A DNA stretch of 64,000 nucleotides from Solea solea (lineage: Eukaryota; Chordata; Actinopteri; Pleuronectiformes; Soleidae). Shown piece by piece: positions 1 through 10,776 of this stretch. Within the stretch, counting starts at the first letter, position 1. The number at the start of each line of letters is the position of its first letter. Position numbers and translations under genes: made by a program. The notes below the pieces were generated by a model. That model was not told the origin of the DNA, made no database searches, and saw nothing but the letters and a program-made list of their open reading frames with translations. The stretch spans positions 27,232,764 through 27,296,763 of the forward strand of contig NC_081146.1 of NCBI RefSeq assembly GCF_958295425.1, in the 5' to 3' direction.

Positions 1-706
1 CTCTGACCTCTCCTCCGTCTCTGACCTCTCCTCCGTCTCTGACCTCTCCTCCGTCTCTTTCCTCTCCTCCGTCTGTTTCCTCTCCTCAGTCTCTGACCTC
101 TCCTCCGTCTCTGACCTCTCCTCCGTCTCTTTCCTCTCCTCCGTCTCTGACCTCTCCTCCGTCTCTGACCTCTCCTCCGTCTCTGACCTCTCCTCCGTCT
201 CTTTCCTCTCCTCCGTCTCTGACCTCTCCTCCGTCTCTGACCTCTCCTCCGTCTCTTTCCTCTCCTCCGTCTGTTTCCTCTCCTCAGTCTCTGACCTCTC
301 CTCCGTCTCTGACCTCTCCTCCGTCTCTTTCCTCTCCTCACTCTCTTTCCTCTCCTCCGTCTCTTTCCTCTCCTCCGTCTCCGACCTCTCCTCCATCTCT
401 TTCCTCTCCTCCGTCTCTGACCTCTCCTCCGTCTCTGACCTCTCCTCCGTCTCTGACCTCTCCTCCGTCTCTGACCTCTCCTCCGTCTCTTTCCTCTCCT
501 CCGTCTGTTTCCTCTCCTCAGTCTCTGACCTCTCCTCCGTCTCTGACCTCTCCTCCGTCTCTTTCCTCTCCTCACTCTCTTTCCTCTCCTCCGTCTCTTT
601 CCTCTCCTCCGTCTCCGACCTCTCCTCCATCTCTTTCCTCTCCTCCGTCTCTGACCTCTCCTCCGTCTCTGACCTCTCCTCCGTCTCTGACCTCTCCTCC
701 GTCTCT
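1..706. repeat. 18-bp minisatellite with higher-order repeat in sv2a intron
   Basis: Tandem array of an 18-bp pyrimidine unit, CTCTGACCTCTCCTCCGT and variants (TTT for GAC, CTGTTT, CTCAGT, CTCACT, CTCCAT), about 39 copies, continuing beyond the left edge. The variant CTGTTT recurs at 73, 271 and 505, i.e. steps of 198 (11 units) and 234 bp (13 units); the 234-bp block after 271 is repeated nearly exactly after 505. This shows block-wise duplication. The array ends 12 bases before the acceptor of the exon at 719. Confidence 0.95.
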
Positions 707-718
707 TCCCTCATACAG

Positions 719-852
719 GCTGGAGCTTCCAGATGGGCTCGGCCTACCAGTTCCACAGCTGGCGTGTCTTTGTGTTGGTGTGTGCCTTCCCCGCTGTGGC
801 AGCCATCTGTGCCCTCACCACCATGCCTGAGAGCCCACGCTTCTACCTGGAG
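719..852 (+). CDS. sv2a: sv2a exon: TM6 and PESPRF motif
   Basis: The acceptor is tcatacag at 711-718 and the donor is gtcagg at 853. The exon starts with the last two bases of a Gly codon and reads GWSFQMGSAYQFHSWRVFV onward, then TM6 and MPESPRFYLE. PESPRF is the sugar-transporter-type motif at the cytosolic end of TM6. The polypyrimidine tract is supplied by the minisatellite immediately upstream. Confidence 0.93.
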
Positions 853-1542
853 GTCAGGATGTCAGCTCTCACCCTCACACTGACATTCAGGACGTGCTTG
901 TTGCATAAATGCATAAACACACGGGGAAACCCTGTGTGCACTTGCTTTGCCACAGACCAGAATGATGCTCTAGAATGTTTTGAATAAATGAATAAATATC
1001 AACCCTTCAGTGAAATACAGTAATATAACTATTGCTGATCGAGTTTTGAAAATATGGCAATAGATTGATACAGTGGTGCTATATTAGGTAACAGTTCATT
1101 AATCAACAATGATACATTTAAAATTGTCATTCATTATTATTTGTACAAACGATGTATTAATCCATAAATGAATATATTAATGGCAAAGGATTTCTTTATC
1201 TTATATTTTAGTGGGAAATTTAAAATGATTTCAATTAGTTGATAATGACAGATTTAAGAAAAAAAAACATTTAAAAAGCGAAGCTAATAATTGAATTTCC
1301 TAAAACTTGCTTGTTATCATGCAGCTTCATTTGCGTGTGCCGGTGGAACAAGGACAAATTACTCCACTGGTGACAGCATGAATGCTAACATCATGTTTTC
1401 CTGCAGAATGGGAAACACGACGAGGCGTGGATGATCCTGAAGCAGGTCCATGACACCAACATGAGAGCCAAGGGTTACCCAGAGAGAGTCTTCTCTGTGA
1501 GTCACACTCACACTCACACTCACATCACTCTCTGTCTGCATG

Positions 1543-1585
<43 letters not shown>

Positions 1586-4500
1586 CAGGCATATGCAGCA
1601 GTGCAGCTCTGTACTGCATACATTTGCATACTGATAAGTTGAGGGTTCGATACGCAGTACAGTGAGTACCACTAGTTGTTACAGTTGAGCACTTACAGTA
1701 TGTCAGATCAAAATATAATGTCACAAAGCTATTACGTCTTTTATTAGCCGCTCAAGTCCCTGGACGAGAAAAAAACGTCTTCAGCTCGTAAAACTTTTCT
1801 TGGCTGAAATGTTGGACCAATATAAACCTTGTCTTTAGTCTTTTTAGTCAAAGAACAAGCTCTGGTTCAGTGTCTCCGTCAGCTGGACATGGACTTACAC
1901 ATACTGTATATGTATAAAAGGACGTCCTGAACTCAGAGCTTTCAGAACACTGAGGATTTAAATGTGCTCATTAACATTATTTGGTGACATATATTCACAA
2001 TCTCAATATGCTATGTATGGACTTTATAAGGTGGTAGTATCACAAAAATACCTCATATATATATATATGTATGTAATATGGTCTGTTCTTACATAACAGA
2101 ACATGTGTTAGCACTATTAAGTGTTAATAGTGTCCAAATAACTTATGTTCCTCATACTAAAGTGACATCTTGATCACTATTAATTCACTAGTAGTTGAAC
2201 AACTATTAACAACACATCAAATCTAAAGTCGCCTCCTTTCCTCCTTTTCCTAATCTTGTGATAAAGTCCAGACTAAGCAAAGCATGTTGAGATCGTAAAT
2301 TCATGTACAACAACTTCCTTATTTACTAATAAGCAATAACTCTGAGGTTAGTTAATGGCTTACTGGTTGTATAAGAAGGTCATGCAGAATAAGGCATAAT
2401 TAAAGTACTTAATAATGATAATGAATGAATTAACAGCCAATATGTTACTAATGTGCATGCTAATAAACTAATGAGTTTGTTTCAGGTGAGATTCATGCTA
2501 AATATGTCATGTGTTAGATTAATGTAACATGTTACGAAGACAGTAACATTGTCACGTCATTTATTACTTTTAAACACGAGTAACAAGTAATATGTAAGGT
2601 AATCTCCATAATCCATAACGTGGCTATGAGATGATGAACGATTGTGCCGTCTCTCCCAGGTGACCACCATCAAAACCGTCAAGCAGATGGATGAACTGGT
2701 GGATTTGGGTGATGGTGCATCCTGGCACCTGAAATGGAGGACAAAGCTCACAACGCTTTTCCATCAGGTGACAAACGCTGGTGGCTGCACTGCGTGCACT
2801 GCGTGCACTTGCAGCCTATATCGTGCATGCATACGTTAATATCTGCATGCAGTGATGTAGGTTCCTGGAAACAGCGACGGACGTGGATATTTGTGTTTGT
2901 GTCGTCATGTTCTGGTTTATTATTTTACTCGGTCTGTTTTTCTTTTCTCCTGCAGGTGTGGAGTAATTTCCAGGCTGTTTTCTCACCTGAATACCGCCGC
3001 ACCACGTACATGATGATGGCTGTGTGGTTCTCCATGTCCTTCAGGTAAGACCTGGTTGAATAATCATGCACCACTGCAGCTTTTTTCTGGGTCACAGTGT
3101 GACTTACACATCAGCAGTAAGTCAGGCAGTTGCTGGCTGGAGTAAATCACAGCAGCACCGCGTTGATGTTTCTGGGCTCGACACCTGATCGGAGTTTACA
3201 TGTCAGACGTGCTACAAATAAAAAATGCATGCAGCCCATTTCAGTTTCATCATCGTAAATGTAAGTAATACTCGCTGTGTTTGTCTGAGATATTATACAA
3301 ACACAAGTAAACAACAACTTTTCATTTTCATATTTTCATGGTTCACAAAAAGTCCATTTTCCTGCACCAGAATAAAATAACAACAATAATACTTATAGTA
3401 TTCTTATTGTACATTCATTTGTTATATTACTTATTTTATATCATGTGTAGTTCTGTCTGCTACAAACAATAAACTAAACCAAACACCAGTCAGTCAAGGA
3501 AACGACAAAGAAGCTTTTAAAAATGGTGCAAAGTTCTGAAGATGCAGGATTTCGGCAAAATCCACTCGGATCAAACACGACAAAATAACCTCTTCAGTGG
3601 TCGCCATGTTTGTTGATGCCTGAACCTTTGCACTCAGCACTGCCGCCTAGAGGAAGTTTTCTGCGTAATGTGGTAATATCACGAGTGTGTCTCCTCTTTA
3701 TTGTCCTCCTCCCTCAGCTACTACGGTCTGACTGTGTGGTTCCCCGACATGATCAAGTACCTGCAGAAGCAGGAGTATTCGTCCCGCACCAAGGTTTTTG
3801 TCAAGGAGAGAGTTGAACACGTCACCTTTAACTTCACGCTGGAAAACCAGGTCCACCGTCAGGGACAGTACTTCAATGACAAGTGAGTAAAGCCTGTGTG
3901 TCTTTAACAGTTAGAGTGACGTTTGTTTTGATTGAATATGAATATTTATGTGTAATAAACTCATCTTTGAAGCGGAAAGTGTCTCTTTGGATGTCTTGTC
4001 TTTTTGTCTTTGTCTCTTAATCAGTGCCCTGGTCTTGATTCTGTCCCCCCTGTCTTTGTGTGTAATTGCTTGCAGGTTTATGAACCTGAGAATGAAGTCT
4101 ATGGTGTTTGAGGACTCGCTGTTTGAGGAGTGTTTCTTTGAGGATATCACCTCCAGCAACACCTTCTTCAAGAACTGCACCTTCATTGCCACCCTCTTCT
4201 ACAACACAGGTGATATTAACATCCATATATTAAGTAAGGCATGATATACCAGGAACAATGTGACAGAGATGAACGGGTGTGCAAAATAGCGTTTATAAAT
4301 ATAAAAAAGCACTAAAAGAAAAAATATGAAACCTACTTTGTACAAGTATACATATGCACACCTAATTAACACCTTCATTATATTCATACCTCGCTGTGGA
4401 AGTGAGAGCAGATAATTACTGTACAGAAATACAGAAATACAGAAGTGTCACTTATGCAAGGCCACCCGACAGTTGTTTACTGCATTTATTATTATTATTA

Positions 4501-6936
4501 TTATGTGATAGAAACTCTTTCTGTCCTGAACTCTGGAAAATGTAAGAAAACATCTTTAGTTCACAGAATGACTACTTTATATGAATAAGCTAAAAACAAC
4601 TAAGTGTTATTAATGCATGATCAGCTACTGGTTTCAGTTTGATGTAGGACCCATGATGGCCGGTTTTCCTGGCTTTCCCCTGAACTCTTGTTTGCTTTAA
4701 CAATACAACCCTGCTCTTGTTCTGTCTCCTCCTCCTCCTCCTCCTCCTCCTCACCCTCCTCCTCCATCACCTCCAGATCTCTTCAAGTACAGGTTGATCA
4801 ACAGCAAGCTCATCAACAGCACTTTCCTGCACAACAAAGAAGGCTGTCTGCTCAGTGACATCAGTGATGACAATAATGCCTACATGGTCTACTTTGTCAG
4901 TTTCCTGGGCACCTTGGCCGTGTTGCCAGGCAACATTGTCTCTGCGCTGCTAATGGACAAGATTGGACGCTTGAGGATGCTAGGTAACGTGGGCACATCA
5001 CTCAGCCTTTATGAGCAGCCGCGGCATTTGACCCTTTCATTTCCTGAATAGAGTCGTAAGAATAAAGAACATCAACATTCTCCTCCACGCTGCAAAGTCA
5101 TTCTGCTACCAGTCAATATAATATATCACAGGTTTGATAATATCCTGGAGAAACCTGAGCATTAATAAAGGCAACGATGCTGTCCTCTTATTCACATGCA
5201 AGGTTAGGTCAAGTGCAGCTTTAAATGTGAGTACAGAGAACTGGGAGTGACGTTCACCGCCTTCCAATCAAAAAATGACTAAAGTGCCAAATGAGTTGTG
5301 AAACAGTAAAAGCACAAACATGACAGACAGAAAATACTAACTCTGAACTCTGAGTTATACGTGAGGATGCTGCCAGCTAAATTCTTGAACTCTTGAGTTC
5401 CAACTCCAAATGGAATGCAGCCGTACAAAAGTGAATAAAACCCAGCAACAGTCATTTCTTTCTTCACAATATCTAAATAATGATTGCATTTTCTCGGGAA
5501 AAGAATCCGATCCAGTGTAATTGTGTGTGATTTCCTTGTCTTGTTCCCTCTCTTCACCTACAGCGGGCTCCAGTGTCATCTCTTGCATCAGCTGTTTCTT
5601 CCTGTCGTTCGGCAACAGTGAGTCAGCCATGATTGCTCTGCTCTGCCTGTTCGGGGGAATCAGCATCGCCTCCTGGAATGCTCTGGACGTGCTGACTGTC
5701 GAGCTCTACCCCTCTGACAAGAGGTAGGACAAATCTGCTCAGCTCATTTAAGACTCACTCAGTGAACACACGTCATAATAGCTGCTCCACTGTGATTGGT
5801 TGGCTCACAGAGATGTAAAGCACATAACTGTCTTATTATAATCCTCATTTGATCTCCTTATTAGAATTTAAAGTCATTTAAAGACACAACACATGGTTGC
5901 TTTTGCATGAACATCTGATGCACCTCTGATTCTAATTCTAATTGACATGTGATGAGGGGCTGTAGCGCCATCCTGTGGTCATATACAGTCTTTGCAGTGA
6001 ATAATGTTGAGACTCAGTTGAACAGTTTAAGGCAGACGTGTCAAACTGACAGTGGCCCATCACTTAATATCATGTGAAAACATGACCCACGACCTCAGCA
6101 CCGACCGACACAGCTGCCAGTGAGGCGATAGAATATAAGATAATATACGTATGTTTGCTGTTTTATAACAGTCAAGACATTCGCTCATAATTACCACATT
6201 ATTAAATGTATTACATGTATTAATAAGCTTGTTTGGTGTATTCATTACAGTTGTCCTCATTGTTAGTGATGTCATTTTGCATAAATGTCTCTGTTCTTGA
6301 CATTAATAAATAAATATGCTTTTATTGTGAAGTATATGTCGTTCCATATCAAAACGAGCACTTTTACTTTGAAATTCATTGAAATATCACCATGAATATC
6401 TTAATCGCGATATCATGATGGAATATTGTGTTTTCATTCTAAGCTTGTGCTACTGAACAGTTGTAGATTGGGCCCCTCTGGATCAGATCAAACGCTCATT
6501 GGCCCCCAGGTCATTTGAGTTTGACACCCCTGGTTTAAGGGATAGTTCAGGTGTTTGGAATATACTGACTTGTGCTGTTGGAAGATGGTTTTACTAAGAA
6601 AATCAGGTTTTTCACCCAATAGTTCTACTTTTTTTTGCTCCAATGGCCAGAACAGATTCCTTGTCTTGTGAAAGTGTTACTTGGCAATAAACCTGATTGT
6701 GATTGTGATCTACGAGGAAGTAACGTCTGTATGTGACTCTCTTTTCCCCCAGAACCACAGCGTTTGGCTTCCTCAACGCCCTCTGCAAACTAGCAGCCGT
6801 GCTGGGCATAAGCATCTTCACCTCGTTCGTCGGTATAACCAAGGCTGTGCCCATCCTCTTTGCCTCCGGGGCGCTGGCAGTGGGCAGTTTTCTGGCCCTC
6901 AAACTACCAGAGACGCGAGGTCAGGTGCTGCAGTAG
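719..6936 (+). CDS. sv2a: Synaptic vesicle glycoprotein 2A, C-terminal 9 exons (5' part outside window)
   Basis: Nine exons join in frame: 719-852, 1407-1496, 2660-2767, 2956-3044, 3718-3882, 4076-4209, 4777-4983, 5564-5723 and 6753-6936, with GT and AG at every junction seen (intron phases 0,0,0,2,2,1,1,2). They encode about 423 residues, roughly the last 57% of a ~740-residue protein. SV2 is a 12-TM major-facilitator-like glycoprotein of synaptic and secretory vesicles that modulates calcium-triggered exocytosis and synaptotagmin trafficking. Visible parts: TM6, the cytosolic loop, TM7, the large luminal loop and TM8-12. Transporter-family motifs are PESPRF after TM6, DKIGRLRML after TM8, ELYPSDKR after TM10 and PETRGQ after TM12. 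From remembered family sequences, the luminal loop and TM8-12 match SV2A far better than SV2B or SV2C, and neighbouring bola1 agrees. The 5' exons lie before position 1. It could be one of two teleost sv2a copies. Confidence 0.95.
1407..1496 (+). CDS. sv2a: sv2a exon: cytosolic TM6-TM7 loop, part 1
   Basis: Exactly 30 codons, with acceptor ctgcag and donor gtgagt. It encodes NGKHDEAWMILKQVHDTNMR and then AKGYPERVFS, which is among the best-conserved stretches of SV2 proteins. The following intron opens with CACTCA repeats and a 40-bp TG run (1545-1584). The rest of that 1.16-kb intron is AT-rich with nothing recognisable. Confidence 0.94.
2660..2767 (+). CDS. sv2a: sv2a exon: cytosolic TM6-TM7 loop, part 2 (divergent)
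   Basis: 36 codons, with acceptor ctcccag and donor gtgaca. It begins VTTIKTVKQMDELVDL and ends TTLFHQ. It is the least conserved exon here: the usual IEIQ-x-TGTWYxRW segment of SV2 proteins is replaced by VDLGDGASWHLKW. The reading frame and both splice sites are intact, so this looks like real divergence rather than decay. Confidence 0.9.
2956..3044 (+). CDS. sv2a: sv2a exon: start of TM7
   Basis: 89 bases, with acceptor ctcctgcag and donor gtaaga. It encodes VWSNFQAVFSPEYRRTTYMM followed by the first half of TM7 (MAVWFSMSF). It ends after two bases of a Ser codon that the next exon completes. The 673-bp intron that follows shows no recognisable feature apart from AT-rich sequence. Confidence 0.93.
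3718..3882 (+). CDS. sv2a: sv2a exon: end of TM7 and start of luminal loop
   Basis: The acceptor is ctccctcag and the donor is gtgagt. It encodes SYYGLTVWFPDMIKYLQ, then KVFVKERVEHVTFNFTLENQ and up to FNDK. NFT is the first of three N-glycosylation sequons in the luminal domain and is conserved in SV2 proteins. Confidence 0.94.
4076..4209 (+). CDS. sv2a: sv2a exon: luminal pentapeptide-like repeat
   Basis: The acceptor is ttgcag and the donor is gtgata. It encodes the Phe-rich quasi-pentapeptide repeat region (FEDSLFEECFFEDITSSNTF and onward) that folds as a right-handed quadrilateral beta-helix in SV2. The sequon NCT is present. In mammals this luminal domain is the part of SV2 recognised by botulinum neurotoxin A; no such toxin sequence is in the window. 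Confidence 0.94.
4777..4983 (+). CDS. sv2a: sv2a exon: end of luminal loop, TM8 and DKIGR motif
   Basis: The acceptor is cacctccag, preceded by a CTC-triplet run (4726-4765); the donor is gtaacg. It encodes DLFKYRLINSKLINSTFLHN (third sequon NST), then a short acidic stretch SDISDDNN, TM8 (YMVYFVSFLGTLAVLPGNIV) and DKIGRLRML, the transporter motif of the TM8-TM9 cytosolic turn. Confidence 0.94.
5564..5723 (+). CDS. sv2a: sv2a exon: TM9-TM10
   Basis: The acceptor is cacctacag and the donor is gtagga. It encodes AGSSVISCISCFFLSFGNSE, then TM10 and ALDVLTVELYPSDKR. Residues are almost identical to remembered SV2A and differ from SV2B and SV2C at several sites (for example ALLCLFGG and VLTVELYPSDKR), which is the main reason for the 2A call. 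Confidence 0.95.
6033..6532. mobile_element. Intact hAT-type MITE in last sv2a intron
   Basis: The left end reads CAGACGTGTCAAACT and the right end, reverse-complemented, reads CAGGGGTGTCAAACT: 13 of 15 terminal-inverted-repeat positions agree. The element is 500 bp with no coding capacity. It is flanked by a perfect 8-bp direct repeat GTTTAAGG (6025-6032 and 6533-6540), the target-duplication length of hAT transposases. Terminal CAGGGGTGTCAAACTC is typical of an abundant fish hAT MITE family. Confidence 0.9.
6640..6715 (+). mobile_element. Short LINE 3' tail next to sv2a last exon
   Basis: It contains ACTTGGCAATAAACCTGATT followed by the simple tail GTGATTGTGATC. This matches the 3' terminus of 5'-truncated fish non-LTR retrotransposons, which end in AATAAACCTGATT repeats. 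It lies about 40 bp before the acceptor of the last coding exon. Confidence 0.5.
6753..6936 (+). CDS. sv2a: sv2a terminal coding exon: TM11-TM12 and stop
   Basis: The acceptor is cccccag and the stop TAG is at 6934-6936. It encodes TTAFGFLNALCKLAAVLGIS, the rest of TM11, TM12 and the C-terminus LPETRGQVLQ. PETRG corresponds to the PETKG motif that follows TM12 in sugar-transporter-type proteins. The preceding 1.03-kb intron carries the hAT MITE and a LINE 3' tail. Confidence 0.96.
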
Positions 6937-9900
6937 TGTGGACGAGCCGACAGCCTTCGCTCAAGAGTCCTCCAGGTCACACCTTCTAACCCCGCTCGAC
7001 TTTACTGATATCAAGTAACAACACACATGTGCTTGGCTGTAAATATTTAGGATTGGTGATTATTGGATATGTATCCATCCATGCTATAATTTTAACGCCT
7101 GACTAATTATCCATGAATACAGGTTATTAGATAAGGGCAGATCAGTCAGATCTGCTCTCACCTGGGGTTAGAGGTCAGATCACGGGGGCTCTTGATAATG
7201 AGCCATGCAAATAGACTTATAAAAAATGAGTTCTCCTCTCACCTCCATATTTGAGAGCAAATGACTTTTTAAGTTTTGACAACTTTGCCATTGACATCTC
7301 TTTTTTTTTTACCTTGATTTTAAAGCATTAGAAACATGATGGGGGGTAAAAAAGCAAGACACGCCTCTCTTGTTTTTCCTCTTGCCCAAGGTCTTGTGTT
7401 GATGATCAAACTGCCATTTGATATATACACACATATATATACATCATAGAACATTCCAGGGTGGTTTGAGTGCCACAGTCTGTTGTCCCTTCACAACATT
7501 TCCCAGAATTGTGTGGAAAAAAGGAAGCTGTGAGTTGTAATCCACACGTAAAGCACAACCAGTCGTCAACAATGTTTTAGAGACTTGGAAGAAAATGTTC
7601 ACAATCTCACTCACGTGGTTTTTCATCCCCCTTTGTAAACACTGCCGTTTATTTCTTCAGGACGTTTGTCTCTTATAACGTGTTTATTTAACTGTGACTG
7701 TATGAAAACAGGTGGTGAATCTTTCACCCCTCCCCCTTCCTTTGAGCATACGGCACAAGATATTTCCACTTAAATCATCGCATTGCACTTGGACGTAATC
7801 AAAACTTTAAAAAATGAAATCAAATATTCAAAATAGAAAGGCTTCATTTATAGTTTGGATGGTTTTAAGTGTAGACACAAAGTGTGGAAAGTGCATAAAA
7901 GATGGCAGATCAATTCTAATTGTTTGTGTGACCTGAACGTTTATATTGACATGAGTGTGATATTTAAATCTGATTCATGTATTTGATATTTTTTTCTTCC
8001 ACCATTTCCCATTTGGCAAACTATCGTACTCATGGAGCGGCAGTTGTTTACTGTTAGCTGTAAGTGAGAGAATCCTCATTTGCATTTGATCGTGGAACAC
8101 GTCACAAAAGAAAAGTCAGAGTTGTTGTATTTTAACTTGTGTCCACGGGACACAGAACATGCTGGAACATTTCCACCCACTTCTTAGAGATGGCAAACTA
8201 ATGTGACTCAAATCACAACAGCAGATTTTATATTTCATTTAATCATTAATCATCATTTAATGAGCATTTACAGCCACGTCTGTATTTGTTTTTACTTGGC
8301 AAACACGTTTTCCAGTTAAACTTAAAAAGGCTATATTCAGGCTGACCATATGGATCCTTGTTTTCTTAAAGTATATATAAAACAATCACCTGTAGAAATA
8401 ATTTCCTATAATCTCCAACATTTATTTAAGCTTTGTTCCTACAACACTTGTCGGAGTGTGTTGTCTCACTGGTCATTTTCGCCTCTGGCTTCACAAAACT
8501 ATCTCATCTTATTTCCAAATTTTAAGGGCAATTTCAGGGCACTGAGCCTCAATCTCCCGTTAATTCCTTACCCTGCAGCATGGTGGGGATTAAATGATGG
8601 ATAATGTTGCTTCTTTATTCACCCGAGAGAACTCACTGCCAAGGGCTGATTGTCATATTTCCCACTCACAGATAACAGCACAAAGGCAGCAAGAATAAAT
8701 GCCTCCTCCCCCTGATATGAAAAAGGAAATGTGATATGTTCACAATAAAAAAAAGAGAAAAGCAATCATTGAAACGTTAAGAACGGTTTTGTTCCAAACT
8801 GCCATTTTGTAGGATAGCAGCCATACATAGACTCAAGACAGTTGGAAAACAAAGTAGACAACCCATTGCACTAAGTGTACCCTGTAGTACATGCACAATT
8901 GTGAAGGCCTTGTTCTTTGAGACGCGTCCTTGTTTGTGAAGTCCTGAGGAACCAGGTGAGGGTTCAAGCAAGAGCACAAAGACCAAAACCTACCAAAACG
9001 ACAATGTTCAAACATGAGTGCATGCAGCTGTGAACGTGCAGGTGCTTTGAGCTGCGATGACCTGCCCCCTACATGTCACACACACACACACACACTCATT
9101 TCTCATTTGACCTCTGACCCATTAGTGTGCCATGAGTTGCCAAATGTTTTTTGTATGGCCTGAGTTTACACGTTACACCATCAATTATCTGTAGTAGATA
9201 TGAATATATGTAAATAAAAAAGAAATGAATGAAAAAAAAAACAATCTATAATGTGATGAATAATATAGCTCTTCAAACCTTCTGACCCTGGGAAATAATA
9301 ATAATACTATATTGACGTCAGTCTTTGTCGGTTCTCCGCCATTAGCTGTGTAAAAATAAAATGAAATCAAATATGGTTTTATTTTCACAGCTCATGTGAA
9401 AAGTTTTCTTTTTTCTTTTTCTTTTTTTTACTGCAAGTTCTAAAAGCTTCAGAAGCCCTGGATGGCCAGACAGTAAATATTTGCCCTCCTAAAAGAGCAC
9501 ATTGACAGTATATAAAAGCACATTAACTGTACAAATATAAAAGCTACTTGCTGTGCGTGGTCCGACTTCACCCATTGAATCAAAAACAAGGATGTCAAGA
9601 AAAGTGTCGTATTTGTCCAGATCGTCTCTCTTACATACATATCTCAGCTTATGTTACAGGGTCTTTTTATATAATTAACCTTGTTGTTTTAAGCAACAGT
9701 CCATTGTGAGTGCAAAAAGTTAACAAAGCAATAAGTGTGTGGGTACTTTGTCTCTTATTCTCTCCTCCTTTGTAGCTCAAGGGAATCGGAGCACGTTAAT
9801 ATATATCCAATGAAAATGGGAGTTATCAGCTCAATAATGACAGTAATCTCCAAAACAAACAACCCAAGGTCTTGAGGCTTCTGTCAATAAAATTGCATCG

Positions 9901-10310
9901 CCATTAAATCAGTGTAACAAAGAATTTGATCACCTTTGTCATTGTATTGTAACGTAGAAACCGTAGTCAACTGTTTGTAAGTATAGATGCTGTTTGTGAA
10001 CCATGAATACAAAAAAAGTCATAAAAAATAATGTGTAAATGAACAATAATGTATGTTGTCTTTGAGTTTGTGCATTTTTTTGTAAATGAGAATGGAACAT
10101 AAGTGAATACATCAATGTTAAATACCAGTTATGAATCATAGTTAGCTTCAGTGTGACGACACCACTTCTGTTTAAAGGTGTGTGAGATTTTTTTTTTCTT
10201 ATATTTTCTCATTTTTTTGATGGGGTTTACACTTTGTTGTGAAATTGACCCATTGGAATCACAATGGATAACAAAGAACTATGAAAAATAAACAAGTGGA
10301 AAAATAATAA
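6937..10310 (+). other. sv2a: Probable sv2a 3' UTR with several candidate poly(A) signals
   Basis: No coding potential. AATAAA occurs at 8694, 8744, 9213, 9886 and 10287. The last is followed by a T/GT-rich stretch about 20-60 bases on, so it could be the distal cleavage signal, giving a 3' UTR of up to ~3.4 kb. Long 3' UTRs are common in neuronal genes. Which signal is used cannot be told from sequence alone. No repeat element is obvious except a short CA run near 9078. Confidence 0.5.
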
Positions 10311-10694
10311 TACAATCTTGCTCAGTCTTATCTTTTTCGTGTTAGTTTTTATATAATATTTTAGTTATATATACATATAAGAAGAAAAAATTATATTTTT
10401 TCACAGCTTTATTTATTTTGTTCATGGAGGCTTCTTCGTTGAACGAGAAGCAAATTCATTAGGAGTTTTATTTTAAATATTTTGTCCAAAACATTAAACT
10501 GACTGAATAATATCAATTAAAAGTGTAAATTAAATTAAGTAAGAAATAAATCATGGTGTAAATAATGCTGCAAATAAAGCTTGTGGAACGATAAAATGTG
10601 ATTCTGAGAGAACAAGAAGAGAACACATTCATTTTAAATGTACATTATATGATAAACAATACGTTTTCTTTTCTTTTCTTTTCATTGACAACAC

Positions 10695-10776
10695 TCCTTA
10701 CCAATAGGTGGCGGTAAAGCCAGATGACGTAGTTTGCTAACAACACTTCCGGTTGACTCGGCTGACTCTGCGGCAG
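10695..10776 (+). promoter_or_regulatory. bola1: bola1 core promoter and non-coding exon 1
   Basis: A compact TATA-less promoter: CCAAT at 10701, CRE-like TGACGTAG at 10725 and an ETS/GABP-type ACTTCCGG at 10745, typical of mitochondrial housekeeping genes. A good splice donor CAG|GTAAAA is at 10777, so exon 1 is probably a short non-coding leader of about 25-30 bases joined to the acceptor at 11335. The start site is inferred. The CCAAT also forms part of a CTCF-like match (10701-10714). Confidence 0.6.

Noticed and set aside
3631..3650. CTCF-like motif in an sv2a intron
   Set aside because: The minus-strand CCTCTAGGCGGCAG has two mismatches to the core and was left out of the motif-pair hypothesis.
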